A stretch of 25,363 nucleotides of DNA, from positions 1 to 25,363 of the forward strand of contig NZ_CAUCSQ010000059.1 in the NCBI RefSeq assembly GCF_958445495.1, given 5' to 3'. Under the pieces are notes generated by a model that did no database searches, was not told the DNA's origin, and worked only from the letters and a program-made list of their open reading frames with translations. This stretch comes from an uncultured Bacteroides sp. Lineage in GTDB: Bacteria > Bacteroidota > Bacteroidia > Bacteroidales > Bacteroidaceae. Shown here piece by piece: positions 16,243-23,734 of the stretch. Position numbers and translations under genes: made by a program. Positions within the stretch are counted from its first letter, which is position 1. Each line of letters opens with the position of its first letter.

Positions 16243-17760
16243 ATGGCAGAAAGAAAAGTAAGAGTTCGTTTTGCTCCAAGTCCTACGGGAGCATTGCACA
16301 TCGGTGGTGTGCGTACAGCTTTGTATAATTATCTATTTGCACGTCAACACGGCGGAGACCTGATTTTCCGTATAGAAGATACCGATTCCCACCGGTTTGT
16401 TCCGGGAGCGGAAGAATATATCCTTGAATCTTTCAAATGGCTGGGCATTCATTTTGACGAAGGGGTGAGCTTCGGGGGAGAACACGGCCCGTACCGCCAG
16501 TCTGAACGGCGTGAAATCTATAAGAAATACGTGCAGGTCCTGTTGGACAACGGAAAAGCGTATATCGCTTTCGATACTCCGGAAGAATTGGAGGCCAAAC
16601 GTGCGGAAATAGCTAATTTCCAATACGATGCGTCTACCCGCGGGAAGATGCGCAACTCATTGACGATGCCGAAGGAGGAAGTGGACGCGCTGATTGCCGA
16701 AGGCAAACAGTACGTAGTCCGTTTTAAAATCGAACCGGATGAAGACGTGCATGTGAACGACCTGATTCGCGGTGAGGTAATTATCAACTCGTCTATTCTG
16801 GACGACAAGGTGCTTTATAAGTCTGCCGACGAACTGCCTACCTATCATTTGGCAAATATCGTGGACGACCATTTGATGGAGGTTTCCCACGTAATCCGTG
16901 GAGAGGAATGGCTGCCTTCCGCTCCGTTGCATGTGCTTTTGTACCGTGCTTTCGGCTGGGAAGATACGATGCCGGAATTTGCCCACCTGCCTTTGCTATT
17001 GAAGCCGGAAGGAAACGGCAAACTGAGCAAACGCGACGGCGACCGCCTGGGATTCCCTGTATTCCCTCTGGAATGGCATGACCCGAAGTCGGGGGAAGTC
17101 TCTTCCGGCTATCGCGAATCCGGCTACTTGCCTGAAGCGGTAATCAATTTCCTTGCATTGTTGGGATGGAACCCCGGCAACGACCAGGAAGTGATGTCGA
17201 TGGACGAACTGGTACGCCTGTTCGATTTGCGCCGTTGCAGCAAGTCGGGAGCCAAGTTCGATTATAAGAAAGGAATCTGGTTCAACCACCAGTACATCCA
17301 GCGGAAGTCCGACAGGGAGATTGCCGGACTCTTTGTCCCCGTGTTGAAAGAGCACGGCGTGGAGGCTCCTTTTGAGAAGGTAGTCACGGTAGTGGGGATG
17401 ATGAAAGACCGGGTGAGCTTTGTGAAGGAACTGTGGGACGTATGCGGCTTTTTCTTTGTGGCTCCTGTAGAATATGATGAGAAGACCGTGAAGAAACGCT
17501 GGAAAGAAGACTCCGCAAAATGCATGGCCGAATTGGCGGAAGTGATTGCCGGCATTGAGGATTTCAGCATTGAAGGGCAAGAGAAGGTTGTCATGGACTG
17601 GATTGCTGAAAAAGGCTATCATACGGGGAATATCATGAATGCGTTCCGGCTGACTCTGGTCGGCGAGGGAAAAGGGCCGCACATGTTTGATATTTCCTGG
17701 GTATTGGGTAAAGAAGAGACTTTAGCCCGCATGAAACGGGCGATAGAGGTTCTGAAGTAA
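16243..17760 (+). CDS. gltX: glutamyl-tRNA synthetase
   Basis: This 505-residue class I synthetase charges tRNA-Glu with glutamate. The Rossmann fold begins with RFAPSPTGALHIGGVRTALY (residues 9-28), which contains the HIGH-type motif HIGG (19-22). The KMSKS-type loop is KLSKRDGDRLGFP (260-272). GEEWLPSAPLH (about 221-231) and the all-helical anticodon-binding C-terminal domain follow. The length fits the family. It is followed by waaA after 13 bp, so the two form an operon with one terminator at 19100-19160. Confidence 0.97.
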   Translation: MAERKVRVRFAPSPTGALHIGGVRTALYNYLFARQHGGDLIFRIEDTDSHRFVPGAEEYILESFKWLGIHFDEGVSFGGEHGPYRQSERREIYKKYVQVLLDNGKAYIAFDTPEELEAKRAEIANFQYDASTRGKMRNSLTMPKEEVDALIAEGKQYVVRFKIEPDEDVHVNDLIRGEVIINSSILDDKVLYKSADELPTYHLANIVDDHLMEVSHVIRGEEWLPSAPLHVLLYRAFGWEDTMPEFAHLPLLLKPEGNGKLSKRDGDRLGFPVFPLEWHDPKSGEVSSGYRESGYLPEAVINFLALLGWNPGNDQEVMSMDELVRLFDLRRCSKSGAKFDYKKGIWFNHQYIQRKSDREIAGLFVPVLKEHGVEAPFEKVVTVVGMMKDRVSFVKELWDVCGFFFVAPVEYDEKTVKKRWKEDSAKCMAELAEVIAGIEDFSIEGQEKVVMDWIAEKGYHTGNIMNAFRLTLVGEGKGPHMFDISWVLGKEETLARMKRAIEVLK

Positions 17761-17773
17761 TCGGTTTGGCAGT

Positions 17774-18997
17774 ATGTTGTACAACCTGGCAATAGTCATT
17801 TACGACTTTCTCGTCCATTTGGCCGCTCCTTTCAGCCGCAAGCCCCGGAAAATGATGAAAGGGCACTGGGTGGTGTATGAGCTTCTGCGCCAGCAAGTGG
17901 AAAAAGGGGAGAGGTATGTTTGGTTTCATGCGGCTTCGCTTGGCGAGTTTGAGCAGGGACGTCCTTTGATGGAAATGATTCGGGCGAAGTATCCCGGTTA
18001 TAAAATATTGCTGACTTTTTTCTCTCCGTCCGGCTATGAAGTGCGCAAGCATTACCGGGGAGCGGACATTGTCTGTTATCTGCCGTTCGACAAGCCGAGA
18101 AATGTGAAGAAGTTCCTTGACATCGCCAACCCCTGCATGGCGTTCTTTATCAAGTATGAGTTCTGGAAGAACTATCTGGACGAGTTGCATAAGCGCCGCA
18201 TTCCGGTGTATAGCGTGTCCTCCATTTTTCGCCGCGACCAGGTTTTCTTCAAATGGTATGGCGGGACATACCGTGACGTGCTGAAAGATTTCGACCATTT
18301 GTTCGTGCAGAACGAGGCTTCCAAACGTTATTTGTCGAAAATCGGCATCAACCGCGTGACGGTGGTGGGAGACACCCGTTTCGACCGGGTTTTGCAGATT
18401 CGTGAAGAAGCCAAGGAACTTCCGTTGGTGAAGATGTTCAAAGGAGATAATGCTTTTACTTTCGTTGCGGGGAGTTCCTGGGGGCCGGATGAAGATTTGT
18501 TTCTGGAATATTTCAACAATCATCCGGAGATGAAGCTGATTATCGCCCCGCATGTGATTGACGAGAACCATTTGGTAGAGATTATCGGTAAATTAAGCCG
18601 TCCTTATGTGCGTTATACCCGCGCGGACGAGAAGAATGTCCTGAAAGCCGATTGTCTGATTATTGATTGTTTCGGGTTGTTGTCTTCTATCTACCGCTAC
18701 GGGGAAATAGCCTATATCGGCGGGGGGTTCGGAGTCGGCATCCATAATACGCTGGAAGCCGCCGTATATGGCATTCCGGTGATTTTCGGACCGAAATACC
18801 AGAAATTTATGGAAGCTGTCCAGTTGTTGGAAGCGAAAGGAGCCTATTCCATCAAGGACTACAACGAGTTGGAAAGCCTGTTGGAACGTTTCCATTCGGA
18901 TGAAGTGTTCTTGCGCGAGACCGGAACGAATGCCGGTTATTATGTAACCAGCAACGCCGGAGCTACGGAGAAAATCATGAATATGATTAACTTTTGA
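17774..18997 (+). CDS. waaA: 3-deoxy-D-manno-octulosonic acid (Kdo) transferase
   Basis: This 407-residue GT30 glycosyltransferase adds Kdo to lipid IVA at the cytoplasmic face of the inner membrane, starting the core of lipopolysaccharide. It has an N-terminal membrane-associated segment (LYNLAIVIYDFLVHLAAP, residues 2-19). FHAASLGEFEQGRP (51-64) holds the likely catalytic-base Glu58. LLTFFSPSGYEV and KYEFWKNYL are conserved in the first domain, and GGGFGVGIHNTLEAAVYGIPVIFGP lies in the donor-binding domain (key residues HNTLEAA). The length is close to the 425-residue E. coli enzyme. It is the second gene of the gltX operon. The lipid A of Bacteroides usually carries one Kdo, but this cannot be read from the sequence. 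Confidence 0.93.
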   Translation: MLYNLAIVIYDFLVHLAAPFSRKPRKMMKGHWVVYELLRQQVEKGERYVWFHAASLGEFEQGRPLMEMIRAKYPGYKILLTFFSPSGYEVRKHYRGADIVCYLPFDKPRNVKKFLDIANPCMAFFIKYEFWKNYLDELHKRRIPVYSVSSIFRRDQVFFKWYGGTYRDVLKDFDHLFVQNEASKRYLSKIGINRVTVVGDTRFDRVLQIREEAKELPLVKMFKGDNAFTFVAGSSWGPDEDLFLEYFNNHPEMKLIIAPHVIDENHLVEIIGKLSRPYVRYTRADEKNVLKADCLIIDCFGLLSSIYRYGEIAYIGGGFGVGIHNTLEAAVYGIPVIFGPKYQKFMEAVQLLEAKGAYSIKDYNELESLLERFHSDEVFLRETGTNAGYYVTSNAGATEKIMNMINF

Positions 18998-19010
18998 GAA
19001 TATGCCTTGT

Positions 19011-19036
19011 AGGCAATGGAAAAATATCCGTTGCCT
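19011..19036. other. short hairpin after waaA
   Basis: AGGCAATGGA (19011-19020) pairs with TCCGTTGCCT (19027-19036), with one G-T pair and a six-base loop. It is not followed by a T-run, so it may protect or process the transcript end rather than terminate it. Confidence 0.4.
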
Positions 19037-19099
19037 GTAAGTAACAGCGCTATTGCGTCTCGGAAGTTGAAAATCTGATAAATTGAAACAGCGATAAGG

Positions 19100-19160
19100 A
19101 AAAATCCTCCTGTTCTTGCCTTGTGTTGTAACCGATGAAGGCCGGAGCAGGAGGATTTTT
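19100..19160 (+). terminator. terminator of the gltX-waaA operon
   Basis: AAAAATCCTCCTG (19100-19112) and its exact complement (19148-19160) form a 13-bp stem ending in a T-run. The loop of 35 nt is long for an intrinsic terminator, but the stem is perfect. Confidence 0.7.
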
Positions 19161-19267
19161 GTGTTATGACTTTCGGATTATTAAGTAAGGCTGCCTCATT
19201 TTCCTATTTGGGTATTTCGTTCCGTTTCAGGGGCTCTTTGCATTTCTGTTGTTCCATTCTTTGAGCC

Positions 19268-19291
19268 AAAGTGCTCCGGCAGGAGCGCTTT
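19268..19291. other. hairpin with 10-bp stem
   Basis: AAAGTGCTCC (19268-19277) pairs with GGAGCGCTTT (19282-19291), with one G-T pair and a GGCA loop. It sits between the operon terminator and the palindrome array. The A and T ends would suit a weak terminator in either direction. Confidence 0.4.
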
Positions 19292-19324
19292 ATTATATCT
19301 GTTTGATAATCAGTATCATATAAT

Positions 19325-19514
19325 GAAACGTCGGTTCCAACTGCTTGAATCTTTTGTTTCGACCGTTTGAAACTCTAGTTTCAATTGCTTGAAACTGTTG
19401 TTTCCCCTTATTGAAACTATAGTTTCCTCTTAGTTGGAACTTTAGTTTCTTTCTGTCGAAACTATAGTTTCTCGCCGTTGAAACTACAGTTTCTTTCTGT
19501 TGAAACTCCGTTTC
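19325..19514. repeat. tandem array of nine palindromes at 22-bp spacing
   Basis: Cores start at 19325, 19347, 19369, 19391, 19413, 19436, 19458, 19480 and 19502. The spacing is 22 bp throughout, with one of 23. The best copies (19413 and 19458) read GAAACTATAGTTTC, a perfect inverted repeat; outer copies are more diverged (for example GAATC...GTTTC at 19347). The 8-9 bp between cores vary. Centre-to-centre distance is close to two turns of DNA, which would place all sites on one face. The period is not a multiple of three, so it is not a natural protein repeat unless read over three units. Confidence 0.9.
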
Positions 19515-19526
19515 TGCCGGAGGGGT

Positions 19527-20008
19527 GTGTACTGTACTGGATTTAGTTGGCAACTTTGCTTGTTATGTCTAGGTTAGTTTACTCAATATTTTTAAAATCT
19601 AAATAAGTTTACTTGTTCCTTTGTGTACTGTACAGGATTAAGTTGTTAACTTCGCTTGTTATACCTAAGTTAGTTTACTCAATATTTTTTTAATCTGAAT
19701 AAGTTTACTTATTCCTTTGTGTACTGTACCGGATTTAGTTGGCAACTTTGCTTGTTATACCTAAGTTAGTTTACTCAATATTTTTAAAATCTAAATAAGT
19801 TTACTTGTCCCTTTGTGTACTGTACAGGATTAAGTTGCTAACTTCGCTTGTTATACCTAGGTTAGTTTACTCAATATTTTTTTAAATCTAAATAAGTTTA
19901 CTTGTCCTTTTGTGTACTGTACCGGATTTAGTTGCCAACTTCGTTTGTTATACCTAAGTTAGTTTACTCAATATTTTTTTAAATCTGAATAAGTTTACTT
20001 GTCCCTTT
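19527..20008. repeat. five tandem copies of a 96-97-bp unit with alternating subtypes
   Basis: Units begin with GTGTACTGTAC at 19527, 19623, 19719, 19815 and 19912. Units 1, 3 and 5 carry GGATTTAGTTG(G/C)CAACTT, while units 2 and 4 carry AGGATTAAGTTG(T/C)TAACTT. The array is therefore built of dimers of about 192 bp. Within each unit there is a GTAC-T-GTAC palindrome, an AGTTG/CAACT- or AAGTT/AACTT-type inverted repeat, an AT-rich centre and two copies of AGTTTACT. Stops occur in all frames, so it is non-coding. It begins 12 bp after the palindrome array ends. Confidence 0.92.
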
Positions 20009-20160
20009 GTAGTTCCTGTTTTTTTAGTGAGATATTCCGTCGGCGCCCTCAATTGATGTTCCGGTACGACTATGCCATAGGTGTGACTTTGAGTTCGGAT
20101 TTTCGGATTATCCCCGCCTTTTTCCTGGTGTTTTCCTGTGACGGCAATAGGAACTGTCAT

Positions 20161-20240
20161 CTTGCTGTCACCCCTTGCTGTCACACCCTTATCCGCTCAT
20201 TCCTAGCCTGTTATTATGCTTTTTGTGACAGATGACAGCA
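20161..20240. repeat. clustered TGCTGTCA motif in direct and inverted copies
   Basis: CTTGCTGTCAC occurs at 20161-20171 and again at 20174-20184. The inverse, TGACAGCA, lies at 20233-20240, next to GTGACAG at 20225. The inverted copies could form a hairpin across about 60 bases. Confidence 0.45.
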
Positions 20241-20461
20241 TTTTCTAAAAAATAAATTCTATGTTATGCAAGGTGATTGGCGACTCGTTTATCATGCTCT
20301 TTATATATTATGGAGGAGTTGGCGGTCTGTAGTATGCTACGTGAAAATATGGGTGGATTTGATAATCAACAATTTAATTGTCGATAAAACTTCAAGCGCC
20401 GATAGCTCGAAACATATCTGCATATAGGAAAGTGACGGCAAACGTAGCCGATGGTTTTTGG

Positions 20462-20527
20462 TGATAATAGCCGGGAAAGGTGCTTGCTTACCGTATCTTT
20501 TATGCTCCATGTTCCCGGCTATCATCA
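20462..20527. repeat. inverted repeat with 16-base arms
   Basis: TGATAATAGCCGGGAA (20462-20477) and TTCCCGGCTATCATCA (20512-20527) pair over 15 positions with small mismatches near the ends, around a 34-nt loop. A minus-strand open frame of 68 codons (20337-20543) spans it but has no recognised domain. Confidence 0.6.
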
Positions 20528-20724
20528 GGATAATGCCTTTCAAAACGGGTTGTTCTTGTTTATGCCGGGTTATCCCTTATTTATCAGGAAATTAACAGTC
20601 TGAATCCCGGTTGTTCCGGCGAGAGTATTCATTGTCCGCCGTTATTGGCGGCAGGTTTACAACTGACAGATGTACTTTGTAAGATGCCGCCCGGATAATC
20701 ACGATGCAGGCGTCGTTTCAAAGG

Positions 20725-20910
20725 CGGGAGATTCCGGGGCATCCGTCATTCTGGAGGAACCGGAACCCGGAACCCGTAAATCTCCCGTGGTAAAAACAAG
20801 TGCGGTTGTTGCCGTATTTCCAATGAGTTCCTTTTCCGGACGGTTTCTTTGTTTCCCGCATGACAGAGGCGAGAATTGGTTCCGGAACAGGCCGGTCCCG
20901 GAAAAGGAAC
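20725..20910. repeat. two successive inverted repeats before the carbonic anhydrase-like gene end
   Basis: CGGGAGATT (20725-20733) pairs with AATCTCCCG (20779-20787). GTTCCTTTTCCGG (20827-20839) pairs exactly with CCGGAAAAGGAAC (20898-20910). Both lie just past the 3' end of the minus-strand carbonic anhydrase-like gene and could fold the tail of its transcript. Confidence 0.55.
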
Positions 20911-20921
20911 GGAAAAATCGT

Positions 20922-21437
20922 TTACTCTTTATACCATTGCGAATACATCAGGTAATTGTGGGCAATCTTCTGGTTCAGCTCTTTGGCTTGTTCGGGATTT
21001 ACCGTTTTGATAAATTTGGCAGGCACTCCTCCCCAGATGCTTCCGGGTTCTATAACCGTGTTGCTCAAAACCAGGGAACCGGCGGCGACAATGGCGCCTT
21101 CACCGACTATGGCATGGTCCAGCAGGGTGGAGCCCATCCCCACCAATGCATAATCTTTGATGGTTGCCCCGTGAATCGTGACATTATGTCCGACGGAAAC
21201 ATGATTGCCGATTTCAATGGTCGATTTCTGATACAGGGTGTGGAGGACGCTTCCGTCTTGGATGTTGACCCCGTCGCCTATGCGTATGGAATTGACGTCT
21301 CCCCGCAACACGGTATTGAACCAGATGCTACAGTCATTTCCTATTTTAACGTCTCCTATGATGGTGGCGTTGTCTGCGAGAAAACAGTTCTTTCCGATTT
21401 CGGGGGTGAATCCCCGTACTGATTTGATTAAAGCCAT
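20922..21437 (-). CDS. gamma-class carbonic anhydrase family protein
   Basis: This 171-residue left-handed beta-helix protein is built from hexapeptide repeats (for example VKIGNDCSIWFNTVLRGDV and IRIGDGVNIQDGSVLH). The three zinc ligands of the gamma-carbonic anhydrase family are present: His66 (SVLHT), His84 (VGHNV) and His89 (TIHGA). RGD at residues 45-47 and the GVPAKFIK end are also typical. It would act as a trimer in the cytoplasm, either hydrating CO2 or, as for many YrdA/PaaY-like relatives, with an uncertain activity. The start follows the aminopeptidase gene by 62 bp in the same direction, so they may be co-transcribed. Confidence 0.9.
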   Translation of the reverse strand: MALIKSVRGFTPEIGKNCFLADNATIIGDVKIGNDCSIWFNTVLRGDVNSIRIGDGVNIQDGSVLHTLYQKSTIEIGNHVSVGHNVTIHGATIKDYALVGMGSTLLDHAIVGEGAIVAAGSLVLSNTVIEPGSIWGGVPAKFIKTVNPEQAKELNQKIAHNYLMYSQWYKE

Positions 21438-21499
21438 AAGATATGATTCGTTGAAATAATGTTTTTAATTGGATATTCCCGTATTTTTCCGGCAATGCA

Positions 21500-23281
21500 T
21501 TATATCGGGGCGGTCGCTTTCTCCAGCCACTCCCTTTCTTCACGGGTCAGGCCTGCCGACAGTTTCTCGTAGACAGTCCGGTGATAGTCGTTGAGCCATT
21601 CGGTCTCTTCCGGCGTCAGCATCTCTTTGACGATTCCTTTTTTGCAGATAGGGCATAAGGTGATGGTCTCGAATTTGTAATATTCGCCGAACATCCCTTC
21701 TTTGTCTTTGCAGACTAGTGTCAGGTTTTCTGTCCGTATCCCGTGGCTGCCGGCTTTGTAGACGCCGGGTTCGTTGGAGGTAACCATTCCCGGTTGCAGA
21801 GTGACCGGATTTTCGTTCATGCGGATGCTCTGCGGCCCTTCGTGCACGCTCAGGAAATGCCCGACTCCGTGTCCTGTGCCGTGAAGGAAATTCATGCCGT
21901 AATTCCATATAGGCATGCGGGCCAGTATGTCGAGTTGGGCGCCGCGTGTGCCGGCCGGGAATTTTGCCATCGCCAGTGCGATATGTCCTTTCAATATTAA
22001 TGTATAGTCCGTTTTTTCTTCTTCCGTGAGTTCGCCTAATGCGATTGTCCGTGTGATGTCGGTGGTTCCGTCCAGGTATTGGGCCCCCGAATCCAGGAGC
22101 AGGAATCCTTTCGGCCGGAGGACGGCGTCGCTTTCCGGGGTCGCCGAGTAGTGTACGATTGCCCCGTGTTCCTTGTAGCCGGCGATTGTGTCGAAGCTTT
22201 CTCCCATGTAGAGGGGCTGGGCGGCCCTGAATTCATGCAGTTTCTTGTCTATGCTGAGTTCCGTCTCTTTTTCGGAAGGCACTGCCTCTTCCAGCCATTT
22301 GAGGAATTTGACGAGCGCTATGCCGTCCCGTTGCATGGCGGCATGGATGCCGGCTATTTCTTGTTCGTTGCGGACAGCCTTCAACAAGGCGACCGGGGAT
22401 TCGCCGCGGACAACGGAACATTGAGGGTTGATGGCCGAATAAACGGCGTAGTTCGTTTTCCGCGGGTCAATCAGGATGTTTTCTCCGTGGAAGGAACTTA
22501 GGAAAGTCTCCACCTCGTCATATTTTTGCAGTCCGATTTTTTGTTCTTCCAGGTAGGCCTTCACTTCCGGTGTCACCTTTTCCGGTGAGATGAAGAACGT
22601 TGCATTCTCCCGGGTGATTAGCAGGTAACTCACAACGACGGGATTGCAGTGCACGTCACTCCCTCTTAAATTCAGAGTCCATGCAACTTCGTCCAATGCG
22701 GTCAGAAGCAATGCGTAAATTCCTTTCTTTTTAAGCTCGGCGCGGATGTCGGATAGTTTTTCCCCGCAGCTTTTTCCGGCATACCGGATATCGTAGATGA
22801 AAGCCGGGGAATCGGGAATGGAAGGGCGGTCTTCCCAAATCTCCTCCAACGGGTCGCCGGCCAGCTCGATTCGCAACCGGTGTGCCGCCAGCTCTTCTTT
22901 CATTTGCTCTACCTGTTGCACGGAAAACATCTTGCCGTCTATGCCCGCCGATTCTCCCGGATGCAGGTTTTGACAGAGAAATTCCGTGATGGAGGGAGTC
23001 TCCGGCAACATTTCCTTATACAGGGTGATGCCGCTGCCTTCCAATTCGTTTTCCGCCTGCAGGAAGTAACGGGAATCGGTCCACAAACCTGCCTTGTCCG
23101 CTAAAATGACAACGGTCCCTGCGGAGCCGGTGAAGCCGGAAATCCATTCGCGGGACATCCAGTGGGGAGCTACGTATTCACTTAAATGAGGGTCGGTACT
23201 GGGAATGATGAATGCCTTGAGCCCGTTGGCGCAAAGCATTGTCCGGAATGTGCGTATCCGTTCTTTGATGTGCTGTTTCAT
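21500..23281 (-). CDS. Xaa-Pro aminopeptidase (M24B, long form)
   Basis: This 593-residue cytoplasmic metallopeptidase removes N-terminal residues that precede proline. It has two creatinase-like N-terminal domains (about residues 1-310) and a C-terminal pita-bread catalytic domain. The five metal ligands are intact: Asp397 and Asp408 (LDSGAQYLDGTTDITRT), His471 (GTGHGVGH), Glu504 (SNEPGVY) and Glu518 (RTENLTL). The extra N-terminal domain and a C-terminal tail of about 60 residues make it resemble the eukaryote-like long aminopeptidase P form common in Bacteroidota. CPICKK near residues 545-550 lies in the tail. The probable promoter is at 23317-23324. The carbonic anhydrase-like gene follows. 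Confidence 0.93.
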   Translation of the reverse strand: MKQHIKERIRTFRTMLCANGLKAFIIPSTDPHLSEYVAPHWMSREWISGFTGSAGTVVILADKAGLWTDSRYFLQAENELEGSGITLYKEMLPETPSITEFLCQNLHPGESAGIDGKMFSVQQVEQMKEELAAHRLRIELAGDPLEEIWEDRPSIPDSPAFIYDIRYAGKSCGEKLSDIRAELKKKGIYALLLTALDEVAWTLNLRGSDVHCNPVVVSYLLITRENATFFISPEKVTPEVKAYLEEQKIGLQKYDEVETFLSSFHGENILIDPRKTNYAVYSAINPQCSVVRGESPVALLKAVRNEQEIAGIHAAMQRDGIALVKFLKWLEEAVPSEKETELSIDKKLHEFRAAQPLYMGESFDTIAGYKEHGAIVHYSATPESDAVLRPKGFLLLDSGAQYLDGTTDITRTIALGELTEEEKTDYTLILKGHIALAMAKFPAGTRGAQLDILARMPIWNYGMNFLHGTGHGVGHFLSVHEGPQSIRMNENPVTLQPGMVTSNEPGVYKAGSHGIRTENLTLVCKDKEGMFGEYYKFETITLCPICKKGIVKEMLTPEETEWLNDYHRTVYEKLSAGLTREEREWLEKATAPI

Positions 23282-23316
23282 ACTTTAGTAAATTAAAAAT
23301 AGACTTATTCGTGTTT

Positions 23317-23324
23317 CAAAGGTA
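23317..23324 (-). promoter_or_regulatory. -7 element of the aminopeptidase promoter
   Basis: The minus strand reads TACCTTTG, matching TAnnTTTG, 35 bp before the start codon. No clear -33 TTG is seen at the usual distance. It is back to back with the rpsU promoter. Confidence 0.45.
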
Positions 23325-23385
23325 CTAACTTTCTTCGGTTAATGATTTGTTTATGAATAGTTTTTGAGAAATATTTGCCGAAAGT

Positions 23386-23416
23386 TTTGTGAATAAAGAA
23401 AGTATGTGTAATTTTG
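23386..23416 (+). promoter_or_regulatory. Bacteroides-type promoter of the rpsU-xer-hpf operon
   Basis: TTTG (23386-23389) and TAATTTTG (23409-23416) are 19 bp apart, with the rpsU ATG 53 bp downstream. The leader is AT-rich and carries no Shine-Dalgarno site. Confidence 0.7.
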
Positions 23417-23469
23417 CGGCGCAATTTGACTGCGGAATTTTTTAATCATAACATATTAATAGTAACAAA

Positions 23470-23661
23470 ATGATTGTAGTACCTGTAAAAGAAGGCGAAA
23501 ACATTGAAAAAGCGCTGAAGAAGTTCAAAAGAAAATTTGAGAAAACTGGCATCGTAAAAGAATTGAGAAGCAGACAGCAGTTTGATAAACCGTCTGTAAC
23601 TAAAAGACTTAAGAAAGAACGCGCAGTTTACGTACAACAACTTCAGCAAGTAGAAGATTAA
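23470..23661 (+). CDS. rpsU: 30S ribosomal protein S21
   Basis: This 63-residue basic protein of the small ribosomal subunit sits near the 3' end of 16S rRNA. The sequence MIVVPVKEGENIEKALKKFK (start) continues into KRKFEKTGIVKELRSRQQFDKPS, the typical S21 pattern (key residues E-x-x-x-AL-x-x-FKRK and GI-x-x-E-x-R-x-R). The length fits. It heads a run with a Xer-type recombinase and hpf. The absence of a Shine-Dalgarno site is worth noting, since Bacteroidetes S21 is thought to contribute to sequestering the anti-Shine-Dalgarno sequence. Confidence 0.97.
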   Translation: MIVVPVKEGENIEKALKKFKRKFEKTGIVKELRSRQQFDKPSVTKRLKKERAVYVQQLQQVED

Positions 23662-23687
23662 TAATTCGTAATTTCCTTTGAATTATT
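23660..23687 (+). other. hairpin at the rpsU stop codon
   Basis: AATAATTC (23660-23667) pairs exactly with GAATTATT (23680-23687) around a 12-nt loop. It begins within the rpsU stop codon. Only a weak T-rich stretch follows, so it may dampen read-through into the recombinase gene or mark a processing site. Confidence 0.4.
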
Positions 23688-23734
23688 GAATTCTTTTCAT
23701 ACATTCGTTGCACGATTTTAGATGTAGCGAGATT

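Larger units (their letters stand above)
18998..20921. other. 1.9-kb gene-free island rich in repeats
   Basis: No convincing gene is seen on either strand between waaA and the carbonic anhydrase-like gene. The stretch holds, in order: a hairpin just after waaA, the operon terminator, another hairpin, an array of nine 22-bp palindromic units, a 96-97-bp tandem repeat in five copies, a clustered TGCTGTCA motif, a long inverted repeat at 20462-20527 and nested inverted repeats at 20725-20910. Short open frames exist here (for example on the minus strand at 19954-20184 and 20337-20543) but no start site or known motif supports them. Confidence 0.7.

Noticed and set aside
17633..18571. A 312-codon minus-strand reading frame opposite waaA
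   Set aside because: The plus strand encodes an intact Kdo transferase. The antisense frame has no motif or initiation signal.
19325..19514. CRISPR array
   Set aside because: The repeat period is only 22 bp, cores are 14 bp palindromes that vary, intervals are 8-9 bp and no cas genes are present.
19293..19553. An 86-codon minus-strand gene covering the palindrome array
   Set aside because: The frame is a by-product of the 22-bp repeats (three units give a 22-residue repeat). No domain, promoter or start signal supports it, and the DNA palindromes explain the pattern better.
20670..21422. A 250-codon plus-strand reading frame
   Set aside because: It lies mostly antisense to the carbonic anhydrase-like gene, whose zinc ligands and hexapeptide repeats are clear. 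Its translation has no recognisable features.
23708..23734. TTG start giving nine extra residues on the recombinase
   Set aside because: The Xer family begins near MLIESFLDYL. The ATG at 23735 fits, and the extra residues are not family-like.
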